Positions 1 through 6,120 are shown, counted from the first letter of the stretch. The stretch is 6,120 nt of DNA from Hyphomicrobiales bacterium (GCA_028290085.1 JAQGKN010000639.1:1-6120), one strand, 5' to 3'. Made by a program: numbers and translations. The notes: generated by a model not told the origin, from the sequence alone.

Positions 1-1207
1 GGAGGAGCATGAGGTTGAGAATGCATCGATCATGCGCAAGCAAGAATTGATGTTCGCCATATTGAAGCAACTGGCTAGCCGAGAAATAGAAATTGTCGGC
101 GAGGGTGTGGTTGAAGTCCTACAGGACGGTTTTGGTTTCCTAAGGTCGCCTGACGCGAATTATCTCGCCGGCCCTGACGATATTTACGTTTCTCCATCCC
201 AGATACGCCGTTTCGGATTGAGAACAGGCGATACCGTCGAAGGATTGATCCGAAGCCCCAAGGAAGGTGAGCGCTATTTCGCTCTTCTCAAGGTTAACAC
301 GATCAATTTCGAGGATCCGGAGAAGGTTCGGCACAAGGTCCACTTCGACAATCTGACGCCTCTTTATCCCGACGAACGTCTGAAACTCGAGATCGAAGAT
401 CCGACGAAGAAAGACTTTTCGTCGCGGATCATCGACATCGTTGCGCCTATTGGTAAGGGCCAGAGAGCACTTATCGTAGCGCCGCCCCGCACCGGTAAAA
501 CGGTCCTACTTCAGAATATCGCTCAGTCTGTCACTGCCAATCATCCCGAATGCTATTTGATCGTGCTTTTGATCGACGAGCGGCCCGAAGAAGTTACCGA
601 TATGCAGCGTTCGGTGAAAGGCGAGGTTGTCTCCTCAACGTTCGACGAGCCGGCAGTCCGGCACGTCCAGGTTGCGGAAATGGTGATCGAAAAAGCCAAG
701 CGTCTGGTTGAGCATGGTCGCGACGTTGTCATTCTGCTCGACTCGATCACTCGCCTTGGTCGCGCGTATAATACGGTTGTACCGTCCTCCGGTAAGGTCC
801 TGACCGGCGGCGTTGATGCAAACGCCCTTCAGCGTCCGAAGCGATTTTTCGGCGCGGCGCGAAATATCGAAGAGGGCGGTTCGCTGACCATTATAGCGAC
901 GGCACTGATCGACACCGGCTCTCGCATGGACGAAGTGATCTTCGAAGAGTTCAAGGGCACGGGCAACTCAGAGATCATTCTCGACCGCAAGGTGGCGGAC
1001 AAGCGGACGTTCCCGGCTATCGACATCACTCGCTCAGGGACGCGTAAGGAAGAGCTTCTGGTTCCGGGTGACATCCTCAAGAAGATGTACGTCCTGCGGC
1101 GTATCCTCAATCCGATGGGCACCGTGGACGCTATCGAATTCCTACTTGGGAAGCTGCGCGAAACCCCGAAGGGCAACACAAGCTTCTTCGAATCGATGAA
1201 CACCTGA
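1..1207 (+). CDS. rho: Transcription termination factor Rho, 5'-partial
   Basis: Rho is a hexameric RNA-dependent ATPase/helicase in the cytoplasm that ends transcription of untranslated RNA. The frame is open to the window edge (first full codon at base 2, reading [10 protein letters not shown] before Met at 32). That stretch fits the N-terminal helical domain of alphaproteobacterial Rho, so the true start lies upstream, probably about 20 codons away given a family length near 420; 401 residues are visible. Numbering from the Met at 32, a cold-shock-like RNA-binding domain spans about 26-92 (GFGFLR at 33-38). Walker A is APPRTGKT at 150-157, the catalytic Glu of the DER motif is E183, and Walker B ends at D237. 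A Q-loop region follows, then the R-loop KGTG at 308-311 and the arginine finger in SGTR (R338). The C-terminus FFESMNT is typical. No frameshift or missing catalytic residue is seen. A stem-loop follows the stop. Confidence 0.98.
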   Translation, partial: EEHEVENASIMRKQELMFAILKQLASREIEIVGEGVVEVLQDGFGFLRSPDANYLAGPDDIYVSPSQIRRFGLRTGDTVEGLIRSPKEGERYFALLKVNTINFEDPEKVRHKVHFDNLTPLYPDERLKLEIEDPTKKDFSSRIIDIVAPIGKGQRALIVAPPRTGKTVLLQNIAQSVTANHPECYLIVLLIDERPEEVTDMQRSVKGEVVSSTFDEPAVRHVQVAEMVIEKAKRLVEHGRDVVILLDSITRLGRAYNTVVPSSGKVLTGGVDANALQRPKRFFGAARNIEEGGSLTIIATALIDTGSRMDEVIFEEFKGTGNSEIILDRKVADKRTFPAIDITRSGTRKEELLVPGDILKKMYVLRRILNPMGTVDAIEFLLGKLRETPKGNTSFFESMNT

Positions 1208-1214
1208 CGGCGAT

Positions 1215-1230
1215 TGTTTCACGTGAATCC
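1215..1230. other. Degenerate parS-like site, 14/16 match
   Basis: TGTTTCACGTGAATCC starts 7 nt after the rho stop codon. It matches the palindromic ParB-binding consensus TGTTTCACGTGAAACA at the first 13 bases and at position 15, and differs at positions 14 and 16. The left half-site and CACGTG core are intact; only the outer right half is changed. Two exact copies occur elsewhere in this window, so chance resemblance is unlikely, but whether ParB binds it is unknown. It may be a weak or decaying parS. Confidence 0.55.
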
Positions 1231-1259
1231 ATAGACGGGCTCTCAAAAGCCCGTCTATG
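1230..1259 (+). terminator. Perfect 12-bp stem-loop after rho; possible terminator or 3'-end stabiliser
   Basis: CATAGACGGGCT (1230-1241) and AGCCCGTCTATG (1248-1259) are exact reverse complements separated by the 6-nt loop CTCAAA. The hairpin lies 22 nt after the rho stop and 49 nt before the mnmE start. The stem is stable, but the bases after it are TGAAAACC, not a T-run. On the opposite strand no T-run follows either. It is therefore not a canonical intrinsic terminator. It could mark a processed or Rho-dependent 3' end of the rho message, or attenuate read-through into mnmE. Confidence 0.5.
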
Positions 1260-1295
1260 TGAAAACCGGCGGTGGTCTCGGCGATAGGCTCTCCG

Positions 1296-1301
1296 AGGAG
1301 G
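1296..1301 (+). promoter_or_regulatory. Strong Shine-Dalgarno for mnmE
   Basis: AGGAGG lies 7 nt before the ATG at 1309. This is a near-ideal ribosome binding site and fixes the mnmE start. It is the strongest such site in the window. Confidence 0.9.
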
Positions 1302-1308
1302 CACAGAG

Positions 1309-2616
1309 ATGACGGATACAATCTTCGCTCTGGCTACTGGGCCTTCCATTAGCGCATTAGCAGTTGTTCGGGTTTCGGGTCCCGGTGTGCCCTCGATCAT
1401 GCTCAAATGCTGTTCGAAGGAACTCGTGCCACGCAAGGCTACGTATTGTAGAATAATAGACCCAGTCACTGATGAACTCGTCGACACTGGGGTATGTATC
1501 TTTTTTCCTGGGCCACAGAGCTTCACTGGTGAGGATTGTCTGGAATTCCAGATACACGGAAGCCCCGCTGTCGTCGTCCGTCTTTTGAGAACCCTCGGAC
1601 AGCAGTCCAACGCGAGACCGGCGGAGCCAGGCGAATTCATTCGCCGAGCCTACGTCAATGGTAAGATGCCACTTACCTCGGTCGAGGGTGTAGCTGACCT
1701 ACTAGAGGCGCGGACCGAATCTCAGAGACGCCAGGCGCTGACACAGGCCGGTGGCCATTTGGCAGGGAGAGCCGCAGCGTGGCGGGCTCAGCTTCTCGAC
1801 GCACTCTCTCTTCTCAATGCAGAAATAGATTTTGCTGATGAAGGCGATGCGCCCGTCGCAGTTCAATCGGCTGTTCGGAGTACGTGCCAGGCGCTTGTTC
1901 AGGAACTGCACCTCGCGGTTTCAAACGCGGCCAGAGGCGAACAAATCAAAAATGGATATCGTGTCGTGATCGCCGGCCTTCCCAACGCGGGGAAGTCGAC
2001 CTTGATGAATGCGCTGGTTAAACGTGACGTGGCAATTGTGACCGCTCAGGCAGGCACCACGCGCGACGTCATCGAAGTGAACCTTGATCTCGATGGATTC
2101 TCTGTCGTTCTGTCCGATACGGCCGGGATTCGCGATAGTGAGGACATCGTAGAAGCGATCGGCGTGGATCGTTCCAAGAAGACAATTGCAGCCGGAAATC
2201 TAGTTCTGTGGCTTGCAGATGCACGAGGTGGAAATCCGGAGCTTCCGGATAGCGGGCCACCTACTGTCAGAGTTGCCAGCAAAATGGATCTTTCCAAGTC
2301 GCTACCCAGCTGGGCAGATGTTGGTGTTTCCGCGACAGATGAAACGACGCTGGGCCTTCTTGTTCAGAGAATCGGGGAACACGCCAAGTCGGCGATGGCT
2401 GGCGAGCCGCCCCTTGTTACAAATGAGCGGCAGAGATTTCATATCGAGGCAGCTGCTCGACAAATCTCAACGTTCATGGGAGATGAGGGCATGCCTATCG
2501 AAATTCTTGCTGACGAGCTTCGCCGTGCCGCGTCCAGCTTGCGTAGCCTCAGTGGAGCAATCGGAACCGAGGATATTCTTGGTGCGATTTTTTCAAGATT
2601 CTGTATGGGCAAATGA
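1309..2616 (+). CDS. mnmE: tRNA modification GTPase MnmE (TrmE)
   Basis: MnmE is a potassium-activated GTPase that, with MnmG, installs the carboxymethylaminomethyl (or aminomethyl) group on wobble U34 of a set of tRNAs, using a folate-derived one-carbon unit. The 435-residue protein has the family length and order. An N-terminal tetrahydrofolate-binding domain (about 1-115) contains FTGEDCLEFQIHGS. A helical domain contains PGEFIRRAYVNGK. The inserted G domain has G1 GLPNAGKST (223-231), G2 GTTRD (249-253), G3 DTAG (270-273) and a Glu at 282 that aligns with the catalytic Glu of E. coli MnmE. G4 is SKMD (324-327) instead of the textbook NKxD, and G5 is SA (341-342). The C-terminus FCMGK keeps the conserved Cys (C432). 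The start is set by AGGAGG 7 nt upstream. It stands 101 nt after rho and 54 nt before mnmG, with a parS-type site in each gap. Confidence 0.97.
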   Translation: MTDTIFALATGPSISALAVVRVSGPGVPSIMLKCCSKELVPRKATYCRIIDPVTDELVDTGVCIFFPGPQSFTGEDCLEFQIHGSPAVVVRLLRTLGQQSNARPAEPGEFIRRAYVNGKMPLTSVEGVADLLEARTESQRRQALTQAGGHLAGRAAAWRAQLLDALSLLNAEIDFADEGDAPVAVQSAVRSTCQALVQELHLAVSNAARGEQIKNGYRVVIAGLPNAGKSTLMNALVKRDVAIVTAQAGTTRDVIEVNLDLDGFSVVLSDTAGIRDSEDIVEAIGVDRSKKTIAAGNLVLWLADARGGNPELPDSGPPTVRVASKMDLSKSLPSWADVGVSATDETTLGLLVQRIGEHAKSAMAGEPPLVTNERQRFHIEAAARQISTFMGDEGMPIEILADELRRAASSLRSLSGAIGTEDILGAIFSRFCMGK

Positions 2617-2618
2617 GG

Positions 2619-2634
2619 TGTTTCACGTGAAACA
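2619..2634. other. parS: parS centromere site, perfect 16-bp palindrome
   Basis: TGTTTCACGTGAAACA begins 2 nt after the mnmE stop, in the 54-nt gap before mnmG. It is an exact match to the widely conserved bacterial parS consensus and a perfect palindrome. ParB binds such sites, loads as a clamp and spreads to form the segregation complex. The parA gene and the start of parB lie about 2.6-3.4 kb downstream in the same window, which supports the call strongly. Confidence 0.95.
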
Positions 2635-2670
2635 TCATCGATTCGGATACGGCTCTTTTATGGTGAAGCC

Positions 2671-4533
2671 ATGGCATCACATTTCGATGTAATCGTCATC
2701 GGAGGAGGTCACGCCGGTTGTGAGGCCGCTGCTGCAGCGGCGCGCCTAGGCGCGAAGACACTGTTGCTAACGCAGCGAATCTCAACCATTGGAGCCATGT
2801 CTTGCAATCCCGCCATCGGTGGGTTGGGCAAGGGGCATCTCGTTCGAGAAATCGACGCACTCGATGGGCTGATGGGACGGGTTGCCGACGTTGCGGGAAT
2901 TCAGTTTCGTGTCTTGAACAGCTCGAAGGGCGCAGCGGTGAGGGGACCGCGCGCCCAAATTGATCGAAAGATTTATCTCGAGACCATGCAGATGACGCTG
3001 CTTGGCGTCCCGAACCTGAATGTTCTCGAGGGTGAGGCTATTGAACTCCTCACCAAAGGGGGAGCCGTGGTCGGCTTAACGGCCACTTCTGGCGTCTACG
3101 CTTGTGACAGCGTCGTCTTGACCACGGGAACGTTCCTTCGGGGGATGATCCATATAGGCGATCAACGGACACCTGCCGGACGAGTGGGTGACGCGCCGAG
3201 CAATCAACTCAGTACTTCTTTGCTTTCGCACGGATTTACACTTGGAAGGCTGAAGACGGGGACACCCGCGCGTTTGGATGGAAAAACCATCGATTGGACT
3301 GAGCTTCCTCGGCAAGAAGGCGATTCGGTTCCGGAACCCTTTTCATACCTAACCAGCTCAATCAAAACTCGTCAGGTTCCGTGTCACATCACCAGGACCA
3401 CCGAGGCGGGGCACCGTATCATCCAGGACAACCTGCATCTCGCCGCGATACATTCAGGTGCGATTACAGGAAGAGGGCCCCGCTACTGTCCTTCCATCGA
3501 GGACAAGATTTCACGGTTTGCAGATCGCGAAAGCCACCAGGTATTTCTCGAACCCGAGGGTCTCGAGGACGATACAATTTACCCGAACGGGATTTCATCG
3601 TCGTTACCTGCTGATGTGCAGAGCGCGTTCATTCGCACCATGCCCGGACTTTCCGAAGTGCGCATCCTCAGACCCGGTTATGCGATCGAGTACGACTTTA
3701 TCGACCCTCAGGAACTCAACGCCGTCTTGGAGACGAAAAAGCTCCGTGGACTGTTCTTGGCCGGGCAGATCAACGGGAGTACCGGATATGAAGAAGCCGC
3801 GGCGCAGGGGCTTATGGCGGGGCTGAATGCAGCGTTGCGGGTGGCAGGGAAACCGCCGTTCGTCCTAGGCAGAGATCAGGCGTACATCGGTGTAATGATT
3901 GATGACCTGATCACGCGTGGTGTCAGTGAGCCCTATAGAATGTTCACCTCCCGCGCCGAATATCGTTTGTCACTCCGAGCTGACAATGCGGACCAGCGGC
4001 TGACTGGATTGGGTATCGAGTTGGGTTGCGTTTCCGACGAGAGAAAGCATTCGTACGTCCGGAAAGAGGATGGATTGCAGCGAACCGAAACATTGCTCCG
4101 CTCTATCCTGGTCACCCCCCAGCAAGCATCTAAAACCGGTATTGACGTAAATCACGATGGGATCCGGCGTAGCCTTTTTGATCTGCTCGCATATCCAAAT
4201 GTTACGGTCGAAATGCTCACTGCGAACTGGCATGCTGTCCGATCGGTCAATGAGACACATCTGCGACAGGTCGCAATCAAGGCTCAGTACGCTGTTTACA
4301 TGGATCGACAATCCAAAGAAATTGCCGCAGCCCGCGCAAGCGACGACCTAAGGATCCCGCGAGACTTCGATTATTCCTTGGTCAATGGATTATCGACGGA
4401 GGTCCGATCACGCTTGTCCCATGTCCAGCCTGAAACAATCGGGCAAGCCGGACGGATGGAGGGGGTCACACCAGTTGCGGTGACGCTGCTAACTGTTCGG
4501 CTCAAGCATTTGTCGAAAAGGCAGGCAGCGTGA
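2671..4533 (+). CDS. mnmG: tRNA uridine-5-carboxymethylaminomethyl modification enzyme MnmG (GidA)
   Basis: MnmG is the FAD-dependent partner of MnmE in the heterotetramer that modifies wobble U34 of tRNAs; it binds FAD, NADH and the tRNA. The 620-residue length is typical. The N-terminal Rossmann motif GGGHAG is at 11-16. The signature GAMSCNPAIGG (41-51) contains conserved Cys45. The first family signature, GRGPRYCPSIEDK, is at about 267-279 with Cys273. The second, AGQINGSTGYEEAAAQG, starts at about 364. The C-terminal helical domain that contacts MnmE ends with the expected IGQAGRMEGVTPVAV stretch. ATG 2671 is the only standard start after the in-frame TGA at 2614, although no clear Shine-Dalgarno precedes it. 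Its stop overlaps the rsmG start (GTGA at 4530-4533), indicating translational coupling. No defects are seen. Confidence 0.98.
   Translation: MASHFDVIVIGGGHAGCEAAAAAARLGAKTLLLTQRISTIGAMSCNPAIGGLGKGHLVREIDALDGLMGRVADVAGIQFRVLNSSKGAAVRGPRAQIDRKIYLETMQMTLLGVPNLNVLEGEAIELLTKGGAVVGLTATSGVYACDSVVLTTGTFLRGMIHIGDQRTPAGRVGDAPSNQLSTSLLSHGFTLGRLKTGTPARLDGKTIDWTELPRQEGDSVPEPFSYLTSSIKTRQVPCHITRTTEAGHRIIQDNLHLAAIHSGAITGRGPRYCPSIEDKISRFADRESHQVFLEPEGLEDDTIYPNGISSSLPADVQSAFIRTMPGLSEVRILRPGYAIEYDFIDPQELNAVLETKKLRGLFLAGQINGSTGYEEAAAQGLMAGLNAALRVAGKPPFVLGRDQAYIGVMIDDLITRGVSEPYRMFTSRAEYRLSLRADNADQRLTGLGIELGCVSDERKHSYVRKEDGLQRTETLLRSILVTPQQASKTGIDVNHDGIRRSLFDLLAYPNVTVEMLTANWHAVRSVNETHLRQVAIKAQYAVYMDRQSKEIAAARASDDLRIPRDFDYSLVNGLSTEVRSRLSHVQPETIGQAGRMEGVTPVAVTLLTVRLKHLSKRQAA
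4518..4525 (+). promoter_or_regulatory. Weak ribosome binding site for rsmG
   Basis: AAGGCAGG lies inside the end of mnmG, with AAGG 8 nt before the GTG at 4530. The match to the anti-Shine-Dalgarno is modest. With the GTGA overlap, coupling to mnmG translation probably carries much of the initiation. Confidence 0.5.
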
Positions 4534-5180
4534 CACTCAGCAAGGCCGTTGTTAAAGGTATCGAAAAACTCGAGATTTCTGACGAGTCGCTCAGGCAGTT
4601 TGCGGTCTATGAGGCGCTGCTTAGAAAGTGGTCAGCGGTCAAAAATCTTGTGTCCCGTTCGTCACTCGACGATATTTGGGAGCGCCACCTAATCGATTCG
4701 GCTCAGGTTCAACGGGCCGCGCCAGCAGCGATCGTTTGGGTCGACCTGGGTTCCGGGGCGGGTTTCCCAGGGTTGGTGACAGCCATACTTCTCTCTGGAA
4801 TTCCCGATGCAAGAGTGCATCTCATCGAATCAGACCATCGGAAGTGCGCGTTTTTGCGCGATGTTTCACGTGAAACAGGATGTAATGCCGTCGTCCACAA
4901 TCAACGAATCGAAGACATCATCTCTGGTTTTGAGACCGTCGATGCTGTTAGTGCGCGTGCGCTTGCTCCACTCCCTCAACTTATCGATTGGTGCGACCCA
5001 CTCCTAAAAAAAGGAGCTTTAGCTGTGTTTCCGAAGGGCCGTGAGGTCGACAGTGAATTGACCGGAATCACAACAGATAGTAGGTTCAATCTGTCAACCC
5101 ACACCAGTATTATGCCCGGGGGCGGTTCTCTCGTCCTTGTTCGTCGGCGCTTTAGCGAAACTTCCGGAGAAAACACGTGA
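4530..5180 (+). CDS. rsmG: 16S rRNA (guanine-527-N7)-methyltransferase RsmG (GidB)
   Basis: RsmG uses S-adenosylmethionine to methylate N7 of G527 in the 530 loop of 16S rRNA. In several bacteria its loss gives low-level streptomycin resistance. The 216-residue product is close to the family length. Visible family blocks are KNLVSRSSLDDIWERHLIDS (38-57), the SAM-binding loop VDLGSGAGFPGL (71-82), the acidic strand end LIES (98-101), SARALAPLPQL (141-151) and FPKG (167-170). The GTG start at 4530 overlaps the mnmG stop as GTGA; the next gene starts the same way. Residues 111-116 (DVSRET) are encoded by an exact parS site, so this stretch serves both protein and DNA roles. An A7 run lies at 5006-5012. 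Other forward frames open here carry no recognisable domain and are shadows. Confidence 0.97.
   Translation: MTLSKAVVKGIEKLEISDESLRQFAVYEALLRKWSAVKNLVSRSSLDDIWERHLIDSAQVQRAAPAAIVWVDLGSGAGFPGLVTAILLSGIPDARVHLIESDHRKCAFLRDVSRETGCNAVVHNQRIEDIISGFETVDAVSARALAPLPQLIDWCDPLLKKGALAVFPKGREVDSELTGITTDSRFNLSTHTSIMPGGGSLVLVRRRFSETSGENT
4862..4877. other. parS: parS centromere site inside rsmG, perfect 16-bp palindrome
   Basis: TGTTTCACGTGAAACA is an exact consensus copy within the rsmG coding sequence, running from the third base of Asp111 to the end of Thr116. It is 2243 bp downstream of the other exact copy and about 300 bp upstream of the parA start. A parS embedded in the gidB/rsmG gene beside parAB is a recurring bacterial arrangement. 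The site must satisfy both ParB binding and the DVSRET peptide. Confidence 0.95.
5166..5169 (+). promoter_or_regulatory. Shine-Dalgarno deciding the GTG start of parA
   Basis: GGAG lies 7 nt before GTG 5177, within the end of rsmG. The competing in-frame ATG at 5192 is preceded by AACATACCCGCT, which has no purine-rich site. This favours GTG 5177. Confidence 0.75.
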
Positions 5181-5986
5181 ACATACCCGCTATGAGGGTT
5201 CTGGTTCTCGCAAATCAGAAGGGAGGCGTCGGTAAAACGACGACGGCGATCAACCTCGGGACGGCTCTTGCTGCAATCGGCGAGCGCGTCTTGATCATCG
5301 ATTTGGATCCCCAGGGCAACGCGTCTACCGGTCTCGGAATAGACCGAAAAAGCCGCACAACATCGACTTACGATGTTATGACTGGCGAACGTAGCTTGTC
5401 GGAAGTCTTGCAAGTGACAGCGGTACCGCGCCTATGTGTAGCCCCATCGACGCTGGATCTTCTCGGTGTTGAGCTTGAGATTGCTGGGGACAAGGACCGT
5501 GCATTTAAAATGCGCAAAGCTATTGATATCCTCAGTAGCGAAAGCAAAGCTGACGACCGATTTACTTATGTCCTCATCGATTGTCCGCCTTCCCTCAACC
5601 TTCTGACAATCAATGCGCTGGCGGCTGCAGATTCGGTGCTGGTGCCTTTACAATGTGAGTTCTTTGCACTCGAGGGTCTTTCACAGCTCTTGTCGACAGT
5701 TGAACAGGTGCGCAAAACGCTTAACACCGGCCTGACCATTCATGGCGTTATCCTGACCATGTTCGATCCGCGTAACAATCTGGCCTCCCAGGTCGTCGCG
5801 GACGTTCGCCAGTTTATGGGCGATAAAGTTTATGAGACCGTGATCCCTCGCAATGTTCGCGTGTCCGAGGCTCCCTCGCATGGGAAGCCCGTCCTCCTTT
5901 ACGATCTAAAATGCACCGGAAGCCAAGCCTATTTAAAGCTGGCATCGGAAGTCATTCAGCGCGAACGGCGTTTGCGTGCCGCTTAA
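5177..5986 (+). CDS. parA: Chromosome partitioning ATPase ParA (Soj family)
   Basis: ParA is a Walker-type ATPase that binds nucleoid DNA non-specifically as an ATP dimer and is displaced by ParB, driving movement of parS-bearing origins. The 269-residue protein has the deviant Walker A KGGVGKTT (15-22, signature Lys15 and Lys20), the switch I/A' strand IDLDPQGN (41-48), Walker B VLIDCPP (132-138), PLQCEFFALEGL (157-168), and the TVIPRNVRVSEAPSHGKP block (221-238) common to chromosomal ParA. There is no N-terminal DNA-binding domain, so this is a small chromosomal type rather than a plasmid P1-type ParA. GTG 5177 overlaps the rsmG stop by 4 nt and has a Shine-Dalgarno; ATG 5192, which would drop five residues, is the alternative. 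parB follows 18 nt later. Co-transcription with mnmG and rsmG is likely. Confidence 0.97.
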   Translation: MNIPAMRVLVLANQKGGVGKTTTAINLGTALAAIGERVLIIDLDPQGNASTGLGIDRKSRTTSTYDVMTGERSLSEVLQVTAVPRLCVAPSTLDLLGVELEIAGDKDRAFKMRKAIDILSSESKADDRFTYVLIDCPPSLNLLTINALAAADSVLVPLQCEFFALEGLSQLLSTVEQVRKTLNTGLTIHGVILTMFDPRNNLASQVVADVRQFMGDKVYETVIPRNVRVSEAPSHGKPVLLYDLKCTGSQAYLKLASEVIQRERRLRAA

Positions 5987-5992
5987 TTCTTG

Positions 5993-5998
5993 AAAGGG
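5993..5998 (+). promoter_or_regulatory. Ribosome binding site for parB
   Basis: AAAGGG lies 6 nt before ATG 6005, in the 18-nt gap after the parA stop. It supports both the parB start and co-translation from a parAB message. Confidence 0.7.
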
Positions 5999-6004
5999 CC
6001 GATC

Positions 6005-6120
6005 ATGGCAGAGGAAATTCGCCCCCGTCTCGGTCGGGGTCTTGCCGCGCTTATCGGCGATTCGGCTCCGGAACTACCGATAGCTGAGCGGTCCGTAGGC
6101 CAAAAGCGTATTCCGATTGA
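6005..6120 (+). CDS. parB: Chromosome partitioning protein ParB, 3'-partial (first 38 residues)
   Basis: Only the N-terminus is in the window; the frame stays open to base 6120. ParB is the parS-binding CTPase clamp that spreads along DNA around the origin and stimulates ParA. The segment RPRLGRGLAALIGD (6-19) matches the conserved basic N-terminal ParA-contacting region of chromosomal ParB, in which an Arg in LGRGL stimulates ParA ATP hydrolysis in studied relatives. The last visible residues, KRIPI (34-38), look like the lead-in to the N-terminal CTP-binding domain. The CTPase motifs, the helix-turn-helix and the dimer domain lie outside the window. The position 18 nt behind parA and the nearby parS sites make the identity secure. 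Confidence 0.93.
   Translation, partial: MAEEIRPRLGRGLAALIGDSAPELPIAERSVGQKRIPI

Noticed and set aside
829..1203. Long reverse-strand open frame opposite rho
   Set aside because: It is Ser/Arg-rich and of low plausibility, and lies opposite highly conserved rho codons. It is an antisense shadow, as are the other reverse frames opposite mnmE, mnmG, rsmG and parA.
1214..1308. Possible sigma-70 promoter for mnmE in the rho-mnmE gap
   Set aside because: TTGTTT at 1214-1219 vaguely resembles a -35 box, but it is part of the parS-like site and no -10-like hexamer occurs at proper spacing.
2213..2692. Forward open frame overlapping the end of mnmE and the start of mnmG
   Set aside because: It lies in another frame of two secure genes, has no recognisable domain, and reads through the parS; it is a shadow.
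3508..3523. TTTCACG in mnmG as a parS half-site
   Set aside because: The right half (GTTTGCA) does not match TGAAACA, so no palindrome exists.
4807..5007. Forward open frame inside rsmG reading FHVKQ across parS
   Set aside because: It lies wholly within rsmG in another frame, without a recognisable domain or a clear ribosome binding site. FHVKQ is simply parS read in another frame.
5169..5184. CACGTG at the rsmG stop/parA start as another parS
   Set aside because: Only the 6-bp core and two further bases match (8 of 16); all five left-flank bases differ. It results from the overlapping ACG TGA / GTG codons.
1..6120. Search for mobile elements, CRISPR, tRNA/rRNA genes or defence systems
   Set aside because: Coding density is nearly complete with six conserved genes. 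The short gaps hold no repeats or RNA genes beyond the sites listed.

Overview
The window is a chromosomal housekeeping segment with six genes, all on the + strand: rho (5' end missing), mnmE, mnmG, rsmG, parA and the first 38 codons of parB. This order is the classic origin-proximal arrangement of Alphaproteobacteria. The ParA sequence, the spacer-poor layout and the parS sequence TGTTTCACGTGAAACA fit that class, most likely the order Hyphomicrobiales (Rhizobiales). The family cannot be fixed from sequence reading alone.

Layout. Rho runs from before base 1 to 1207; its reading frame is open to the window edge, so the Met at 32 is internal. A 101-nt gap (1208-1308) holds a near-match to parS, a perfect 12-bp stem-loop without a U-tract, and a strong Shine-Dalgarno for mnmE. 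mnmE (1309-2616) is followed by a 54-nt gap that begins with a perfect parS. mnmG (2671-4533), rsmG (4530-5180) and parA (5177-5986) are joined by two GTGA stop/start overlaps. parB starts 18 nt after parA and leaves the window. A second perfect parS lies inside the rsmG coding sequence (4862-4877).

How the genes work together. MnmE and MnmG form the enzyme complex that modifies wobble uridine 34 of certain tRNAs. RsmG methylates 16S rRNA. Rho terminates transcription. ParA and ParB, with the parS sites embedded among the upstream genes, form the chromosome segregation system. The most notable content is therefore the centromere-like layer written over and between translation genes: two exact parS sites and one 14/16 variant within about 3.7 kb, just upstream of parAB.

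No mobile element, CRISPR array, tRNA/rRNA gene, toxin-antitoxin or defence gene was seen. I found no convincing undescribed system. All six genes look intact within the window, and the findings are refinements and testable oddities rather than a new system.
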